A DNA stretch of 64,000 nt, taken from assembly GCF_003324525.1 (NCBI RefSeq), contig NZ_QGDC01000002.1, positions 512,801 through 576,800 on the forward strand, given 5' to 3'. A program made the translations under genes and the position numbers. The notes beneath the pieces are model-generated. The model was not told the origin of the DNA and searched no databases. It saw only the letters and a program-made list of their open reading frames with translations. This document shows, piece by piece, positions 25,066-33,809 of the stretch; the stretch's first letter is position 1; each line of letters begins with the position of its first letter. This stretch comes from Mucilaginibacter hurinus (lineage in GTDB: Bacteria > Bacteroidota > Bacteroidia > Sphingobacteriales > Sphingobacteriaceae).

Positions 25066-25827
25066 TTAAAATACCGGGGATTTAATAGCTATGCCTTCGT
25101 CGGTAAGCCGTTGATTAATCAGTTGCGCAAACTCAACCGCATGTGCGCCGTCGCTATGCAAACAAATAGTTTCGGCTGTTAATGGCACAATCCTATGGTT
25201 AACAGATATAACAGACTTGTGCGTTATCATTTTTAATACCTGGTTGAGGCTTTGCCGGGCATCAGTTATTAAAGCGTTGCCTGCCGCACGCGGCGTCAAT
25301 GAACCGTCGTCCTGGTATGTTCGGTCGGCAAACGCCTCTGATGCGGTGCGCAGGCCCAACCGTGCGGCAGCCGTTATCATGTGGCTGCCGGCCAGTGCAT
25401 ATAATACCAATTGCCCATTAAAGTCATATACAGCTTGTGCAACGGCCGCTGCAAGGGCCGCATCACGCGCGGCCATATTGTACAATGCCCCATGGGGTTT
25501 TACATGGTGCAACGCTCCGCCTGCCGCCTGCACAATGCCCTGCAGGGTTTTTATTTGTTGCTGCACAATGCCATAGGTTTCGGCGGGCGAGATAGCCATC
25601 TCACGCCGTCCAAAATTTTCCCGGTCAGGCAGGCTTGGGTGCGCGCCTATTGCTACTCCCCTGCTTAAGGCAAGGTTTACCGTTTGCCGCATCACCTCCG
25701 GACCACCGGCATGAAAACCGCATGCTATATTGGCCGATGAGATATAATTCATTAGTATGGCATCGTTTGGCAAGGGCTCAACACCCGGCGCCTCACCCAT
25801 ATCACAATTCAAGTCAATGGCTGTCAT
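25066..25827 (-). CDS. pxpA: 5-oxoprolinase subunit A (LamB/YcsF family)
   Basis: 253 residues beginning DLNCDMGEAPG and containing SANIACGFHAGGPEVM and HVKPHGALYN, the YcsF family hallmarks. With PxpB and PxpC it hydrolyses 5-oxoproline (pyroglutamate) to glutamate using ATP. It is last in the operon pxpB-pxpC-pxpA. Its ATG shares one base with the stop of pxpC (TAATG), which implies coupled translation. Confidence 0.95.
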   Translation of the reverse strand: MTAIDLNCDMGEAPGVEPLPNDAILMNYISSANIACGFHAGGPEVMRQTVNLALSRGVAIGAHPSLPDRENFGRREMAISPAETYGIVQQQIKTLQGIVQAAGGALHHVKPHGALYNMAARDAALAAAVAQAVYDFNGQLVLYALAGSHMITAAARLGLRTASEAFADRTYQDDGSLTPRAAGNALITDARQSLNQVLKMITHKSVISVNHRIVPLTAETICLHSDGAHAVEFAQLINQRLTDEGIAIKSPVF

Positions 25828-26819
25828 TAGTAAAACCTGCTTTTTACCGTTACGGCAAGTTTATATAATTGTTGTTCAAGTTCGATATATAATTTTTGCG
25901 CTTCGCGGGCGGTTATGTCCTTAAAATAAATGCTATCGTCGGGGTTTAACTGACTGCATAAATGCAAATCGACAGCTGCCACCTGGGCTATGCGCGGATA
26001 ACCGCCTGTGGTTTGGCAATCCGTCATTAACAGCACCAGCCTGCCGTTGCCTGTTACCTGTATGGTACCCGGCGCAACGGCAGTTGATAGCATTTCGCCC
26101 GGTATTAACCGTTCAATAGTCGCGCCATCAAAATTACAGCCCATGCGGTTGCTGCTCACATTTAAGGTATATGGCGTAGTTAAGAAATCAATAACTGATC
26201 GACTGTCAAACCAATTGAACTCATGGGCGGGCACCACTCTCACCCGGCTTGTATCAGCAGGTTGCAGCAAGTGTGCAGCCACACTCCAGCCTGTAAATGA
26301 TATGGTGCTGCCCTGCAGCGAATTTAATATAGACCGCGTTGTAAATGTAATTTCAGCACCGCTATCCAACACATCGCCTTTTTGCAGGGCTCGCCCCTGC
26401 AGGCCGCCAAAACCGGCGGTTATACAGGTGCTGCGGCTACCTAAAATCACCGGCACATTAAAACCGCCCGCTACGGCAAGATAGGTGCGGCACCCCTGCG
26501 GCCGACTAATACATTGCACTTGTGTGCCGGCAGACAGGTAAACCGGCCTGTTAGCCGGCAAGGTTGTATCACCTGCAACTAATGCCATACCACCGCCCGC
26601 GTAAGCGATAAGCATACTCGTTTCGGCAATAAACAGGGCGCCTGCATAGGTAAATTCAATAACCGCGTCATCCTCATTATTACCCAAAGCAATGTTGGCT
26701 AACCGGGCCGATAGCGTGTCCATAGCGCCTGATAAAGGCACGCCATGTGATAAGTACAGGCGACGCCCCGTGTCCTGCACGGTGCTTAACAAACCGGGTT
26801 TAATTATACGCAGCCGCAT
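25827..26819 (-). CDS. pxpC: 5-oxoprolinase subunit C (KipA-like carboxyltransferase fold)
   Basis: 330 residues, starting IIKPGLLSTVQDTGRR, with RVVPAHEFNWF and the TTPYTLNVSSNRMGCNFDG motif near 220-238. It belongs to the biotin-dependent carboxyltransferase-like family, but acts with PxpA and PxpB on 5-oxoproline. The first 20 bases overlap the end of pxpB; the ATG at 26819 is well placed for the family start. Confidence 0.95.
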   Translation of the reverse strand: MRLRIIKPGLLSTVQDTGRRLYLSHGVPLSGAMDTLSARLANIALGNNEDDAVIEFTYAGALFIAETSMLIAYAGGGMALVAGDTTLPANRPVYLSAGTQVQCISRPQGCRTYLAVAGGFNVPVILGSRSTCITAGFGGLQGRALQKGDVLDSGAEITFTTRSILNSLQGSTISFTGWSVAAHLLQPADTSRVRVVPAHEFNWFDSRSVIDFLTTPYTLNVSSNRMGCNFDGATIERLIPGEMLSTAVAPGTIQVTGNGRLVLLMTDCQTTGGYPRIAQVAAVDLHLCSQLNPDDSIYFKDITAREAQKLYIELEQQLYKLAVTVKSRFY

Positions 26820-27573
26820 TGCCGGTTATAAGGTAGTTATTAAATTCATCTGCACTTATGGGTTTAAACACTACGGTGTCGCCGGCCTTTAACAAAGATG
26901 GTTGTTCACTTGCGGCGTCAAAAAGCTGCAACGGTGTTTGCCCGATAAGCTGCCAGCCCCCGGGTGTCGCCAGGGGGTAAACCCCGGTTTGGTTACCGCC
27001 GATGCCTACTGCGCCGGCGGGCACGGCCACGCGCGGCTGTTGCTTTCGCGGTGTGGCAAGCAAGCTGTTCATGCCGCCCAGGTAGGCAAACCCCGGTACA
27101 AAACCTATCATGTACACGGTATAAACAGCTTCATTGTGCAGCTGTATTACCTGCTGCTCTGATAAGCCGTTTACAGCAGCTACTTCACTTAAATCAGGGC
27201 CAAACTTGCCGCCATAACAAACAGGTATGTTTACGGTAGTACCGCATGTGCTCGGCTCAGCTACATTTACATCATCAAGAGATTTTAAATACGCCGTCAG
27301 CCTGTTAATGCAATCTGCGCCAGACAATTCAGGGCTTTGCATTACTTCTACCGGGTTATAAAATATACTCAGCGTGGCATAGGCCGGTACCGCCGCATAA
27401 AATCCGGGGAAAGGATTTGCTTCAATCAATGCATGGTAACGTTTAACCCGTTGCAGTGTACCGGTGTTTATGTCGTTACCAAATTGCATAGTAACCGCCT
27501 GCTCGCTTAAATAGTAAACAGTGTACGCGGCTTTGCCCTGCCCCCCGATGTGTATAAAATTATCTCCGCTCAA
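26800..27573 (-). CDS. pxpB: 5-oxoprolinase subunit B (KipI-like)
   Basis: 257 residues with the cyclophilin-like KipI fold: an N-terminal YLSEQAVTMQFGN, GFVPGFAYLGGMN near 155-167 and GSIG-like GAVGIGGNQTGVYP near 190-203. The first codon appears to be TTG at 27573. The first in-frame ATG (27489) would remove the conserved first strand, so the TTG or another non-ATG start is preferred. It is the first gene of the pxp operon. The region 27574-27682 upstream shows nothing I can name. Confidence 0.92.
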   Translation of the reverse strand: MSGDNFIHIGGQGKAAYTVYYLSEQAVTMQFGNDINTGTLQRVKRYHALIEANPFPGFYAAVPAYATLSIFYNPVEVMQSPELSGADCINRLTAYLKSLDDVNVAEPSTCGTTVNIPVCYGGKFGPDLSEVAAVNGLSEQQVIQLHNEAVYTVYMIGFVPGFAYLGGMNSLLATPRKQQPRVAVPAGAVGIGGNQTGVYPLATPGGWQLIGQTPLQLFDAASEQPSLLKAGDTVVFKPISADEFNNYLITGNAAAYN

Positions 27574-27682
27574 TCTATATACCTTTTTAGGCTCCTTAAA
27601 GCTATCAAAATATTATCGTAATTGACGTAAATCCACCCTTACATTGTCTTATTTGCACCATACCCTCCCAACCTTTCACGCG

Positions 27683-27690
27683 TACCTTTG
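27683..27690 (+). promoter_or_regulatory. -7 promoter box
   Basis: TACCTTTG, a TAnnTTTG match 34 bases before the ATG at 27725. Confidence 0.4.
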
Positions 27691-27724
27691 CTTTATACCT
27701 TCACCAATTATTTAAAAACCGTAT

Positions 27725-28183
27725 ATGAAAAAAATAACCCCGTTTCTGTGGTTTGATGATAAGGCCGAAGAAGCTATTAACTTCTATAGTTCTATATTCA
27801 AAAATGCTAAAATAACCAGCGTTATGCCCGGTGCCGGCGAAAAGATAACCGGCGCTACGTTTGAGCTTGAAGGCCAGGAATTTTTCGCACTAAATGGTGG
27901 ACCGCAGTTTAAGTTTAACGAGGCGGTATCAATGTACGTAAATTGTGAAACACAGGAAGAGATAGACGACAAATGGGAGAAACTTACTTCAGGGGGCGGA
28001 GAGGAATCACAGTGCGGCTGGCTGAAGGACAAGTATGGCCTGTGGTGGCAGATAGTACCGCCGGTGCTGCCGCAGTTGCTAAGCGATACAGACCGCGCAA
28101 AGGCCGACCGGGTAATGCAGGCTATGCTGAAAATGAAAAAGATTGACATACGGGCTTTGCAAGACGCGGCTGCCGGTAAATAA
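27725..28183 (+). CDS. VOC-family protein (PhnB-like)
   Basis: 152 residues of the vicinal oxygen chelate superfamily, PhnB/3-demethylubiquinone methyltransferase-like subgroup: ITPFLWFDDKAEEAINFYSSIF at the start, GQEFFALNGGPQFKFNEAVSMYV in the middle and LKDKYGLWWQIVPPVL near 108-122. Members are mostly uncharacterised, and the methyltransferase label is not supported biochemically for most. A DUF1801 gene follows eight bases downstream, as often seen in Bacteroidota. Confidence 0.9.
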   Translation: MKKITPFLWFDDKAEEAINFYSSIFKNAKITSVMPGAGEKITGATFELEGQEFFALNGGPQFKFNEAVSMYVNCETQEEIDDKWEKLTSGGGEESQCGWLKDKYGLWWQIVPPVLPQLLSDTDRAKADRVMQAMLKMKKIDIRALQDAAAGK

Positions 28184-28190
28184 ACAGTGT

Positions 28191-28553
28191 ATGGATAAAG
28201 CAAAAAAAGCACTTACTGTAGATGAATATCTCGCGGTGTTACCTGTTGATGTAAACAGGACTTTGAGCCGGCTGCGGCAAACCATACGGGCAGCCGCCCC
28301 GCAGGCGGAAGAAGTTATGAGCTACCAGATACCCACATACAAATATAAAGGCGCCCTGCTGCACTTTGCCGCCTTTAAAAATCATTGCGGGCTGTACGTA
28401 GTGAATAAAGATATACTCACCATGTTTGCGCAGGAGTTGGATGGCTATAATACATCAGGGACTACCATACATTTTACCCCTGCGAAACCTATTCCGTTGG
28501 GCCTGGTGAAAAAAATAGTAACCATGCGCCTGGAGCAAAATGACGCGCTGTAG
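28191..28553 (+). CDS. DUF1801/YdhG-like protein
   Basis: About 120 residues from the ATG at 28191. The family pattern is complete: TVDEYLAVLPVDVNRTLSRLRQTI, EEVMSYQIPTYKYKG, LHFAAFKNHCGLYV and the C-terminal IHFTPAKPIPLGLVKKIV. It has an iron-chaperone frataxin-like fold in some members (YdhG/Fra). The role is not established here. The start lies eight bases after the VOC gene stop, so the two are an operon. Confidence 0.88.
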   Translation: MDKAKKALTVDEYLAVLPVDVNRTLSRLRQTIRAAAPQAEEVMSYQIPTYKYKGALLHFAAFKNHCGLYVVNKDILTMFAQELDGYNTSGTTIHFTPAKPIPLGLVKKIVTMRLEQNDAL

Positions 28554-28606
28554 CGTTATGTTGTTTATTGATAAAAAATAGCAGACTTTTACCATGCATC
28601 AACATC

Positions 28607-29500
28607 ATGGCAGAGTCTCATCGGCAATACACCAGGACGCGTATAGCGCCTACACCCAGCGGGTACCTGCACCTGGGTAACATACTGTCGTTTGCATTAA
28701 GTGCAAGCCTTGCCGGCAAGTACGGCGCAAAAGTTCTGTTACGCATTGACGACCTTGACCGGCAACGGGCCGATATACGGTATATTGAAGACATCTTTGA
28801 AACGCTTAATTTTTTAGATATACCATGGCACGAAGGCCCGCGCGATGCTGCAGGGCACGAAGAGAAGTACTCGCAATTACACCGTATGCCCTATTACCGG
28901 CAGGCATTGCAGCAGTTGGCCCAAAATAACTGTGTATTTGCCTGCACATGTTCCCGCACGCAGTTAAAAAGTGCTGCATTATGCCTTTGTGCTGCAAAAA
29001 AACTGCCACTGGACACGGAAGGGGCGAGCTGGCGCCTGCAAACAGACAATGAATTGATACTCAATATTAAAACGCTTACCGGTAACGCTCCGTTGCACCT
29101 GCCTACCGCAATGCAAAACTTCGTGGTAAAAAAAAGAGACGGGTTCCCTGCCTACCAGCTTACATCAGTTGTTGACGATTTGCATTACAGTACCGACCTG
29201 GTTATACGTGGTGAAGACCTATGGGCATCAACCCTGGCGCAGCATTACCTTGCAGCAAAACTTGGCACTGCCGCCTTCAATCAAATCGCCTTTTACCATC
29301 ATCCCTTACTTATGGGGCCGGGCGGAGTAAAGCTGTCTAAATCGGCGGGCGATACGTCTGTGCAATATTTACGGCGGCAGGGCAAAACAGCCGGCGAGAT
29401 TTACAGCATGCTGTCCGGGATGCTAAATTTAGGCAGCGGGGTTACCAACTGGCAGCAGCTCGCAATAAGGTTTTATAATACTTATGAATGCGACCGATAA
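28607..29500 (+). CDS. gluQ: glutamyl-Q tRNA(Asp) synthetase (GluQRS)
   Basis: 297 residues from the ATG at 28607. It is a truncated class I glutamyl-tRNA synthetase-like enzyme with RTRIAPTPSGYLHLGN (HIGH motif as HLGN), RIDDLD, a cysteine-rich zinc knuckle (ACTCSRTQLKSAALCLC) and GVKLSKSAG (KMSKS motif). It lacks the anticodon-binding domain. Expected role: glutamylation of queuosine 34 in tRNA-Asp. A discriminating Glu-tRNA synthetase would be about 500 residues, so the short form fits GluQRS. Confidence 0.87.
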   Translation: MAESHRQYTRTRIAPTPSGYLHLGNILSFALSASLAGKYGAKVLLRIDDLDRQRADIRYIEDIFETLNFLDIPWHEGPRDAAGHEEKYSQLHRMPYYRQALQQLAQNNCVFACTCSRTQLKSAALCLCAAKKLPLDTEGASWRLQTDNELILNIKTLTGNAPLHLPTAMQNFVVKKRDGFPAYQLTSVVDDLHYSTDLVIRGEDLWASTLAQHYLAAKLGTAAFNQIAFYHHPLLMGPGGVKLSKSAGDTSVQYLRRQGKTAGEIYSMLSGMLNLGSGVTNWQQLAIRFYNTYECDR

Positions 29501-29568
29501 GGCATTATATCAACACCGTCAGAAAACACCGTGTGGCGGCTTACTGGTTAAGCGCTTATTTGGCGTAA

Positions 29569-30192
29569 CTAAACTTTATCTATCCGTATCCATTTCATGC
29601 CTGCTGCTTCGGCAGACTGCACACCCGGGTCACCATCCTCAAATACCAGGCAATCCTGCGGTGCTACACCGAGTTTTTCAGCGGCGGCTAAAAAGGGATC
29701 GGGAAAAGGCTTGCCCCTTGGTGTTTCGTTAGCACACACCAGTACATCGGCCAGGTGGCGTATAACCAACAGGTTAAGCGTTTTTTCAACCGACGCGCGC
29801 TGCCCGCCGGATACCACACCAATTTTTACTTTACCTGCGTGTGCTTTTAAATGGTTTACAACAAAATCAATAGGGAGTGTTTTTTCTATATATTCATCAA
29901 AAAATAGCTGCTGGCGCTCCTGCGCAAAGGCAACCGGGTCAAAAGTGCTGTTATAGCGTTTGTTTATTTCTTCTACCACGTTTACTACCGGCCAGCCGGC
30001 CAGTTCATCAATCATGTCGCCATCTATCGTTAAGCCTGCCTTTGATGCTATATGCACATAAGTATCACGGTGCGCGCCCATGTTATCAGCCAGTGTACCG
30101 TCACAATCATATAAAAATGCTTTAAAATCTCCCTGCGACAAATTGGTTAAGGCTTCAAGCCTGTTATCTATCGCGTTTTCCGTTGTATTCAT
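29569..30192 (-). CDS. HAD-family phosphatase (beta-phosphoglucomutase-like)
   Basis: About 207 residues from the ATG at 30192 (a longer upstream frame is not supported). HAD motifs: DCDGTLADN (nucleophile Asp and acid/base Asp), GVVSGGQRASVEKTL (motif II Ser), GKPFPDPFLAAAEKLG (motif III Lys) and VFEDGDPGVQSAEAAG (motif IV). The cap is helical, as in beta-phosphoglucomutase or fructose-1-phosphatase YqaB. The substrate is probably a small phosphosugar. The ThuA gene is just upstream on the same strand. Confidence 0.88.
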   Translation of the reverse strand: MNTTENAIDNRLEALTNLSQGDFKAFLYDCDGTLADNMGAHRDTYVHIASKAGLTIDGDMIDELAGWPVVNVVEEINKRYNSTFDPVAFAQERQQLFFDEYIEKTLPIDFVVNHLKAHAGKVKIGVVSGGQRASVEKTLNLLVIRHLADVLVCANETPRGKPFPDPFLAAAEKLGVAPQDCLVFEDGDPGVQSAEAAGMKWIRIDKV

Positions 30193-30250
30193 GGTGCAAA
30201 ATTTGTAAAAAATATCTTGTTCAGTTTCAAATAAATGTAAACACTGGTTA

Positions 30251-31081
30251 TTAATAACGTACCGCATCGTCACGCGTTAGCGCGTAAGCCTTGGTAAAGT
30301 CGGTTTTTTTTGTCTGCGATGCTACAAAGGCTATCCCGTTTAGTATATGTTTTACAAAAACGGGTTCGCTGTAGTCATGTTTTGAGTGGCCCAGGGTGGT
30401 TATCCATATGGTGCCGCCGTCAAACGTTTGGTACCATACGGCCGGATATAAACTACCAAACGGCGCCGCCGGCTTTTCATGCACACCTGGTTTAAGCGTG
30501 GTTAAATCATGTGCCATCACCACGTTAATGCCCGGGTAAAGTTCCTTACCAAAGTAACATTCATCCTCCCGGTCCCATACTTTAGGCAGGCCTTGTACCG
30601 ACGGATGCTTAGGTGCAATTACCTTAACGCTAAACTTTTGATAAAAATCATGCATAGCAAATGTGCAGCCTATCATTTGTTTAAACCAGGTCCATTTACG
30701 CTCAGTACCTGTTACAGAATGTATGCCAACAAACCCACCCCCTGCTTCAATATAATGCCTGAAGGCCAGGCGCTGGGCGTCGGTATCAAATACATCATTG
30801 TTGGTGCTGGGAAATATCAGCATGGTGTACTGCTTCAGGTTTGCCTGGTTAAACACAGCAGGATCAGCAGATACATCCACTTTAAATCCTTGCTCTTTCC
30901 CCAGCTTCTGTATGCACGCTACCGCAGCGGGTATATTGTCATGCACGAAGCCCTGCCCGTTTTTGGTGTAAACTAATACCCTGGCACCTTTTAGCGTACC
31001 AAGCGCGTTGGCATCAGTTGCGATTAAAGCCAGCAAACACATAAAAGCCAGTTTAACCAGGTGTGTCTTTATAATCTTCAT
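30251..31081 (-). CDS. exported ThuA-domain protein
   Basis: 276 residues: a signal peptide (hydrophobic to about 26, ending ATDANA), then a ThuA glutamine-amidotransferase-like domain (ARVLVYTKNGQGFVHDNIPAAV, GGGFVGIHSVTGTERKWTWFKQMIG, YPAVWYQTFDGGTIWITTLGHS). ThuA-type proteins occur in sugar (trehalose, sucrose) catabolism and as domains of secreted enzymes. The catalytic Cys of true amidotransferases is not seen at the GIHS position. Possibly cotranscribed with the HAD gene. Confidence 0.87.
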   Translation of the reverse strand: MKIIKTHLVKLAFMCLLALIATDANALGTLKGARVLVYTKNGQGFVHDNIPAAVACIQKLGKEQGFKVDVSADPAVFNQANLKQYTMLIFPSTNNDVFDTDAQRLAFRHYIEAGGGFVGIHSVTGTERKWTWFKQMIGCTFAMHDFYQKFSVKVIAPKHPSVQGLPKVWDREDECYFGKELYPGINVVMAHDLTTLKPGVHEKPAAPFGSLYPAVWYQTFDGGTIWITTLGHSKHDYSEPVFVKHILNGIAFVASQTKKTDFTKAYALTRDDAVRY

Positions 31082-31271
31082 GCTACAGCAATGCAGTGTA
31101 AGTACTGCGCCTCAAATCTGCGGGTATTTTTTTAACTTGTCAATACAAGTACAATAATAGCCGCTTTATTATTTTAACGCAACCCGTACCATCCTGTGCA
31201 ATATGCCACCAGGTCGTAATATCCCCCCTACTGTGTCGCTTATACACCGCACAACATATGGTTTACGCTAT

Positions 31272-31279
31272 TAACTTTG
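31272..31279 (+). promoter_or_regulatory. -7 promoter box
   Basis: TAACTTTG, a TAnnTTTG match 23 bases before the ATG at 31303. Confidence 0.4.
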
Positions 31280-31302
31280 TAATACATTCAATTTAAAAAA
31301 AC

Positions 31303-31743
31303 ATGAAAGCGACAGAAATATTTGTAAATCTTCCGGTTAAGAACCTTGACAGGGCAGTTGAGTTCTTTACTAAATTGGGCTTTACCTTTAATCCGCAGTT
31401 TACCGATGAGAAGGCCACATGTATGATCATCGGCGAAAATATCTATGCCATGCTGCTGGTTGAGCCTTTTTTTGAAACATTTTTAAAAGGGAAGAAGACG
31501 ATAGCCGATGCTGCCACTACTACCGAAGTGCTTAATGCCATTTCGTTAGAAAGCCGCGAGGCGGTAGATAAAATAGTAGAAGACGCAGTTGCCGCGGGCG
31601 GCAGCGAGTTTACCGAAGCGCAGGACCACGGCTGGATGTATAGCCGAAATTTCCAGGACCTTGACGGGCACGTATGGGAATTTTTATATGCAGACATGGC
31701 TGTACTGGGCGACACCAACGCGGCAGAAGCGTCAAAAGCATAA
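31303..31743 (+). CDS. VOC-family glyoxalase-like protein
   Basis: 146 residues: two beta-alpha-beta-beta-beta units with IFVNLPVKNLDRAVEFFTKLGFTFNPQFTDEKATCMII and GWMYSRNFQDLDGHVWEFLYADM. The second unit ends with the usual metal ligand Glu in HVWEF. The family includes lactoylglutathione lyases, but true substrates for this subgroup are unknown. A strong bidirectional terminator separates it from the convergent DUF4199 gene. Confidence 0.9.
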   Translation: MKATEIFVNLPVKNLDRAVEFFTKLGFTFNPQFTDEKATCMIIGENIYAMLLVEPFFETFLKGKKTIADAATTTEVLNAISLESREAVDKIVEDAVAAGGSEFTEAQDHGWMYSRNFQDLDGHVWEFLYADMAVLGDTNAAEASKA

Positions 31744-31750
31744 TAGATAT

Positions 31751-31783
31751 AAAAAGGTACCGTGATCAGCGGTACCTTTTTTT
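31751..31783. terminator. bidirectional terminator
   Basis: AAAAAGGTACCG, loop TGATCAG, CGGTACCTTTTTTT. It is symmetric and lies between convergent stops, so it serves both genes. Confidence 0.88.
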
Positions 31784-31784
31784 A

Positions 31785-32315
31785 TTAACTCGCAACAACC
31801 GTATTTTTACGCTTCAGTAAAAATGCGCTTACCAGCGCTACCAAAATACCTACCGGTAATATCTCCATATAGGTATACATCACCACAAAAACCGGGTTTT
31901 TATACCTTTCGGCCTGTATAGCCATATCAGCCCTGGTTTGGGCTAACTCTGCCGCCGTAGCGCCCGACGCCTGGGTATCTTTTATTACGTGCGCAACATA
32001 CTTATCCATAAAATCGGGAATAAACAGGTAGTAGGTAAACAGCCAGGTAACTACGTACATGGTTGACGCCACAAGCGCAATATAAAGCCCCATGCTAAAC
32101 GCCTTCCCAAAGGTTATCTGCCCGCCGTTGTATTTATCACGATAATTTTTAACACCAACATAAATAAACGAGAAAGCAACAAACATGGATAAAAATCCTA
32201 CAACCATGCTGCCGGTAAAGTCGGGGTTGTTATAGCAAGCTATTACTGCCGTTAACATCACCACCGAAACAATAAGCCCGGCTATCAGCCCAAAAACGAT
32301 CACATTTTTTTTCAT
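31785..32315 (-). CDS. DUF4199 membrane protein
   Basis: 176 residues, four membrane segments (about 8-30, 38-58, 72-98, 143-166), with the DUF4199 core GSMVVGFLSMFVAFSFIYVGVKNYRDKYNGGQITFGKAF. It is a Bacteroidota-specific family of unknown function. The loop after segment three faces the periplasm and is helical. Single gene ending in the shared terminator. Confidence 0.87.
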   Translation of the reverse strand: MKKNVIVFGLIAGLIVSVVMLTAVIACYNNPDFTGSMVVGFLSMFVAFSFIYVGVKNYRDKYNGGQITFGKAFSMGLYIALVASTMYVVTWLFTYYLFIPDFMDKYVAHVIKDTQASGATAAELAQTRADMAIQAERYKNPVFVVMYTYMEILPVGILVALVSAFLLKRKNTVVAS

Positions 32316-32407
32316 TGTTTTAATTTTAGATCTACAGGTGCAAAATTGGGGACCAAAATTGTTTTGGCACTCATACTTTAGGGTGATTTTGATAAAAATT
32401 TACCCGG

Positions 32408-32875
32408 CTAAACTACAATACCCAGCCTGCGGGCCTTATCAACAGCCTGTGTACGACGTTGCACCTGCATTTTTTCAAATATTTTCGACGAGTGTGTTTT
32501 TATGGTATTTAACGATACAAACAACCGGCCTGCTATCTGCTGGTTACTATAACCTGCCGCCATAAGCTGCAGTACCTCTAGTTCGCGGTGGCTAAGGCCA
32601 AGCGCTGCAAGTGCCGCTTCATTCAGCACAAAATTAGCTGAGGCCGGTAAGTAAACAGCTTTTTCAACCACCACGGTTTTAGGTTGCACCAATTTAAGCG
32701 CAAGCCATACCCCCAGCGCAGTAAAAATAAGGGCAACAGCTGTAATGTATAATTCAAACAAGTAAGTAGTAAACAACAACTGCGTTTCAAGCAACTTTAA
32801 CAGCAGCAGCAAGGAGGCAAACGCTGCACTGTAAAACAGGATATTTTTGTTTATTGTTAAAAAGCTTGTAGCCAT
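32408..32875 (-). CDS. LuxR-type HTH protein with two membrane helices
   Basis: About 155 residues from the ATG at 32875 (the frame extends eight codons further with a TTG). Two hydrophobic helices (ILFYSAAFASLLLLLKLLET and YLFELYITAVALIFTALGVWLALKL) precede a C-terminal LuxR/GerE DNA-binding domain (LSHRELEVLQLMAAGYSNQQIAGRLFVSLNTIKTHSSKIFEKM). It has no receiver domain. A membrane-tethered regulator is implied. A minus-strand -7 box lies about 25 bases upstream. Confidence 0.87.
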   Translation of the reverse strand: MATSFLTINKNILFYSAAFASLLLLLKLLETQLLFTTYLFELYITAVALIFTALGVWLALKLVQPKTVVVEKAVYLPASANFVLNEAALAALGLSHRELEVLQLMAAGYSNQQIAGRLFVSLNTIKTHSSKIFEKMQVQRRTQAVDKARRLGIVV

Positions 32876-32900
32876 GCAAGCAGTATAGGGTATCGACAAT

Positions 32901-32908
32901 CAAAAATA
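32901..32908 (-). promoter_or_regulatory. -7 promoter box, LuxR-type gene
   Basis: The minus strand reads TATTTTTG, a TAnnTTTG match, supporting the ATG at 32875 over the TTG at 32899. Confidence 0.35.
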
Positions 32909-32927
32909 TGATTTTTTGACAGCTATC

Positions 32928-33191
32928 CTATTTATTGTCTTTATACTTCATCTTTAAAATAAACATGGTTATATCCATTATTACACCAAACGCGTTGGTA
33001 ATTATAATAGGTGCATCTTTTAATATGATGCCGTAGTAAGCCCACAAACCGTTGCCCGCAAACAGCACCACAAACATCCATGGCGACACCCCCTCTACCT
33101 TTTTCTCTTTGAGCGACTTTACAACCTGCGGTATAAGCGATGTTGCTGTAAGCACCCCGGCCGCAATGCCAATTACCTGTTTATCTATCAT
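32928..33191 (-). CDS. SemiSWEET sugar transporter
   Basis: About 87 residues from the ATG at 33191: one PQ-loop/MtN3 triple-helix bundle (VIGIAAGVLTATSLIPQVVKSLKEKKVEGVSPWMFVVLFAGNGLW...). The PQ motif is SLIPQ. SemiSWEETs dimerise to move sugars, often sucrose or glucose, down a gradient. The neighbouring LuxR-type gene lies 52 bases downstream on the same strand. Confidence 0.9.
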   Translation of the reverse strand: MIDKQVIGIAAGVLTATSLIPQVVKSLKEKKVEGVSPWMFVVLFAGNGLWAYYGIILKDAPIIITNAFGVIMDITMFILKMKYKDNK

Positions 33192-33279
33192 AGTAAAGCA
33201 ACAACCACATCGCAAGAATTATGTTTATCAATCAGTTTAAATAGCGCTATTTTAACTACACTTGTACAAATTATAATTA

Positions 33280-33498
33280 ATGTTAAAATTTTTAGCGATA
33301 GCCATGATACTGGTTGGTGGCGTTTTGCTGCTTTTTACCGGTGATGTTGAAATAGTAAGCGAGCAGGTTGAATCGGCCGGCAACACGGTTACCATAAATA
33401 CCGAAGAAACCATAGCCTGGGAGCCTTATGTGGGTGGGGCCTTGCTGTTAGGCGGCTTTATTATAATGGCTACCCGACGAGTTAAACGCGGATCATAG
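33280..33498 (+). CDS. small two-helix membrane protein (copy 1)
   Basis: 72 residues: helix (LAIAMILVGGVLLLFTG), a polar loop with ETIAWEPYVGG, second helix (GALLLGGFIIMAT), basic tail. It is related to the next gene (copy 2): both have VGGVLLLxTG/IGAAMLIWTG, then an E/K-rich loop, then W-x-PYxGGxLLxGG. Function unknown. The loop probably lies outside the cytoplasm. Confidence 0.7.
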   Translation: MLKFLAIAMILVGGVLLLFTGDVEIVSEQVESAGNTVTINTEETIAWEPYVGGALLLGGFIIMATRRVKRGS

Positions 33499-33595
33499 TA
33501 AGTGATTTCATGGTTGATGGTGGCTGGTACGGTGGCTGCAATACGTACAAAAACAATTTACCGTCTCAATCCTTAATATCAAAAAACCTATAATT

Positions 33596-33805
33596 ATGAA
33601 CAAGGTAACCGGAATTGTATTGATAGTAATAGGCGCTGCAATGCTGATATGGACAGGCTTTACCTATACCAAAAAAGAAAAAGTGGTTGACGCAGGACCA
33701 ATTGAAATATCAGCAGACAAAGAGAAAAGCGTTAGCTGGCCACCCTACTTAGGCGGCGTACTTTTAATTGGCGGTATTGTTATAGTAGCAACGGCTAAAA
33801 AGTAA
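33596..33805 (+). CDS. small two-helix membrane protein (copy 2)
   Basis: 69 residues, a paralogue of the gene 98 bases upstream, sharing the glycine-rich second helix (SWPPYLGGVLLIGGIVIVA) and an N-terminal helix with IGAAMLIWTG. The tandem pair suggests a local duplication. The family is unknown to me (DUF3185-like in outline). Its stop is five bases from that of the convergent gene. Confidence 0.72.
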   Translation: MNKVTGIVLIVIGAAMLIWTGFTYTKKEKVVDAGPIEISADKEKSVSWPPYLGGVLLIGGIVIVATAKK

Positions 33806-33809
33806 GCTT

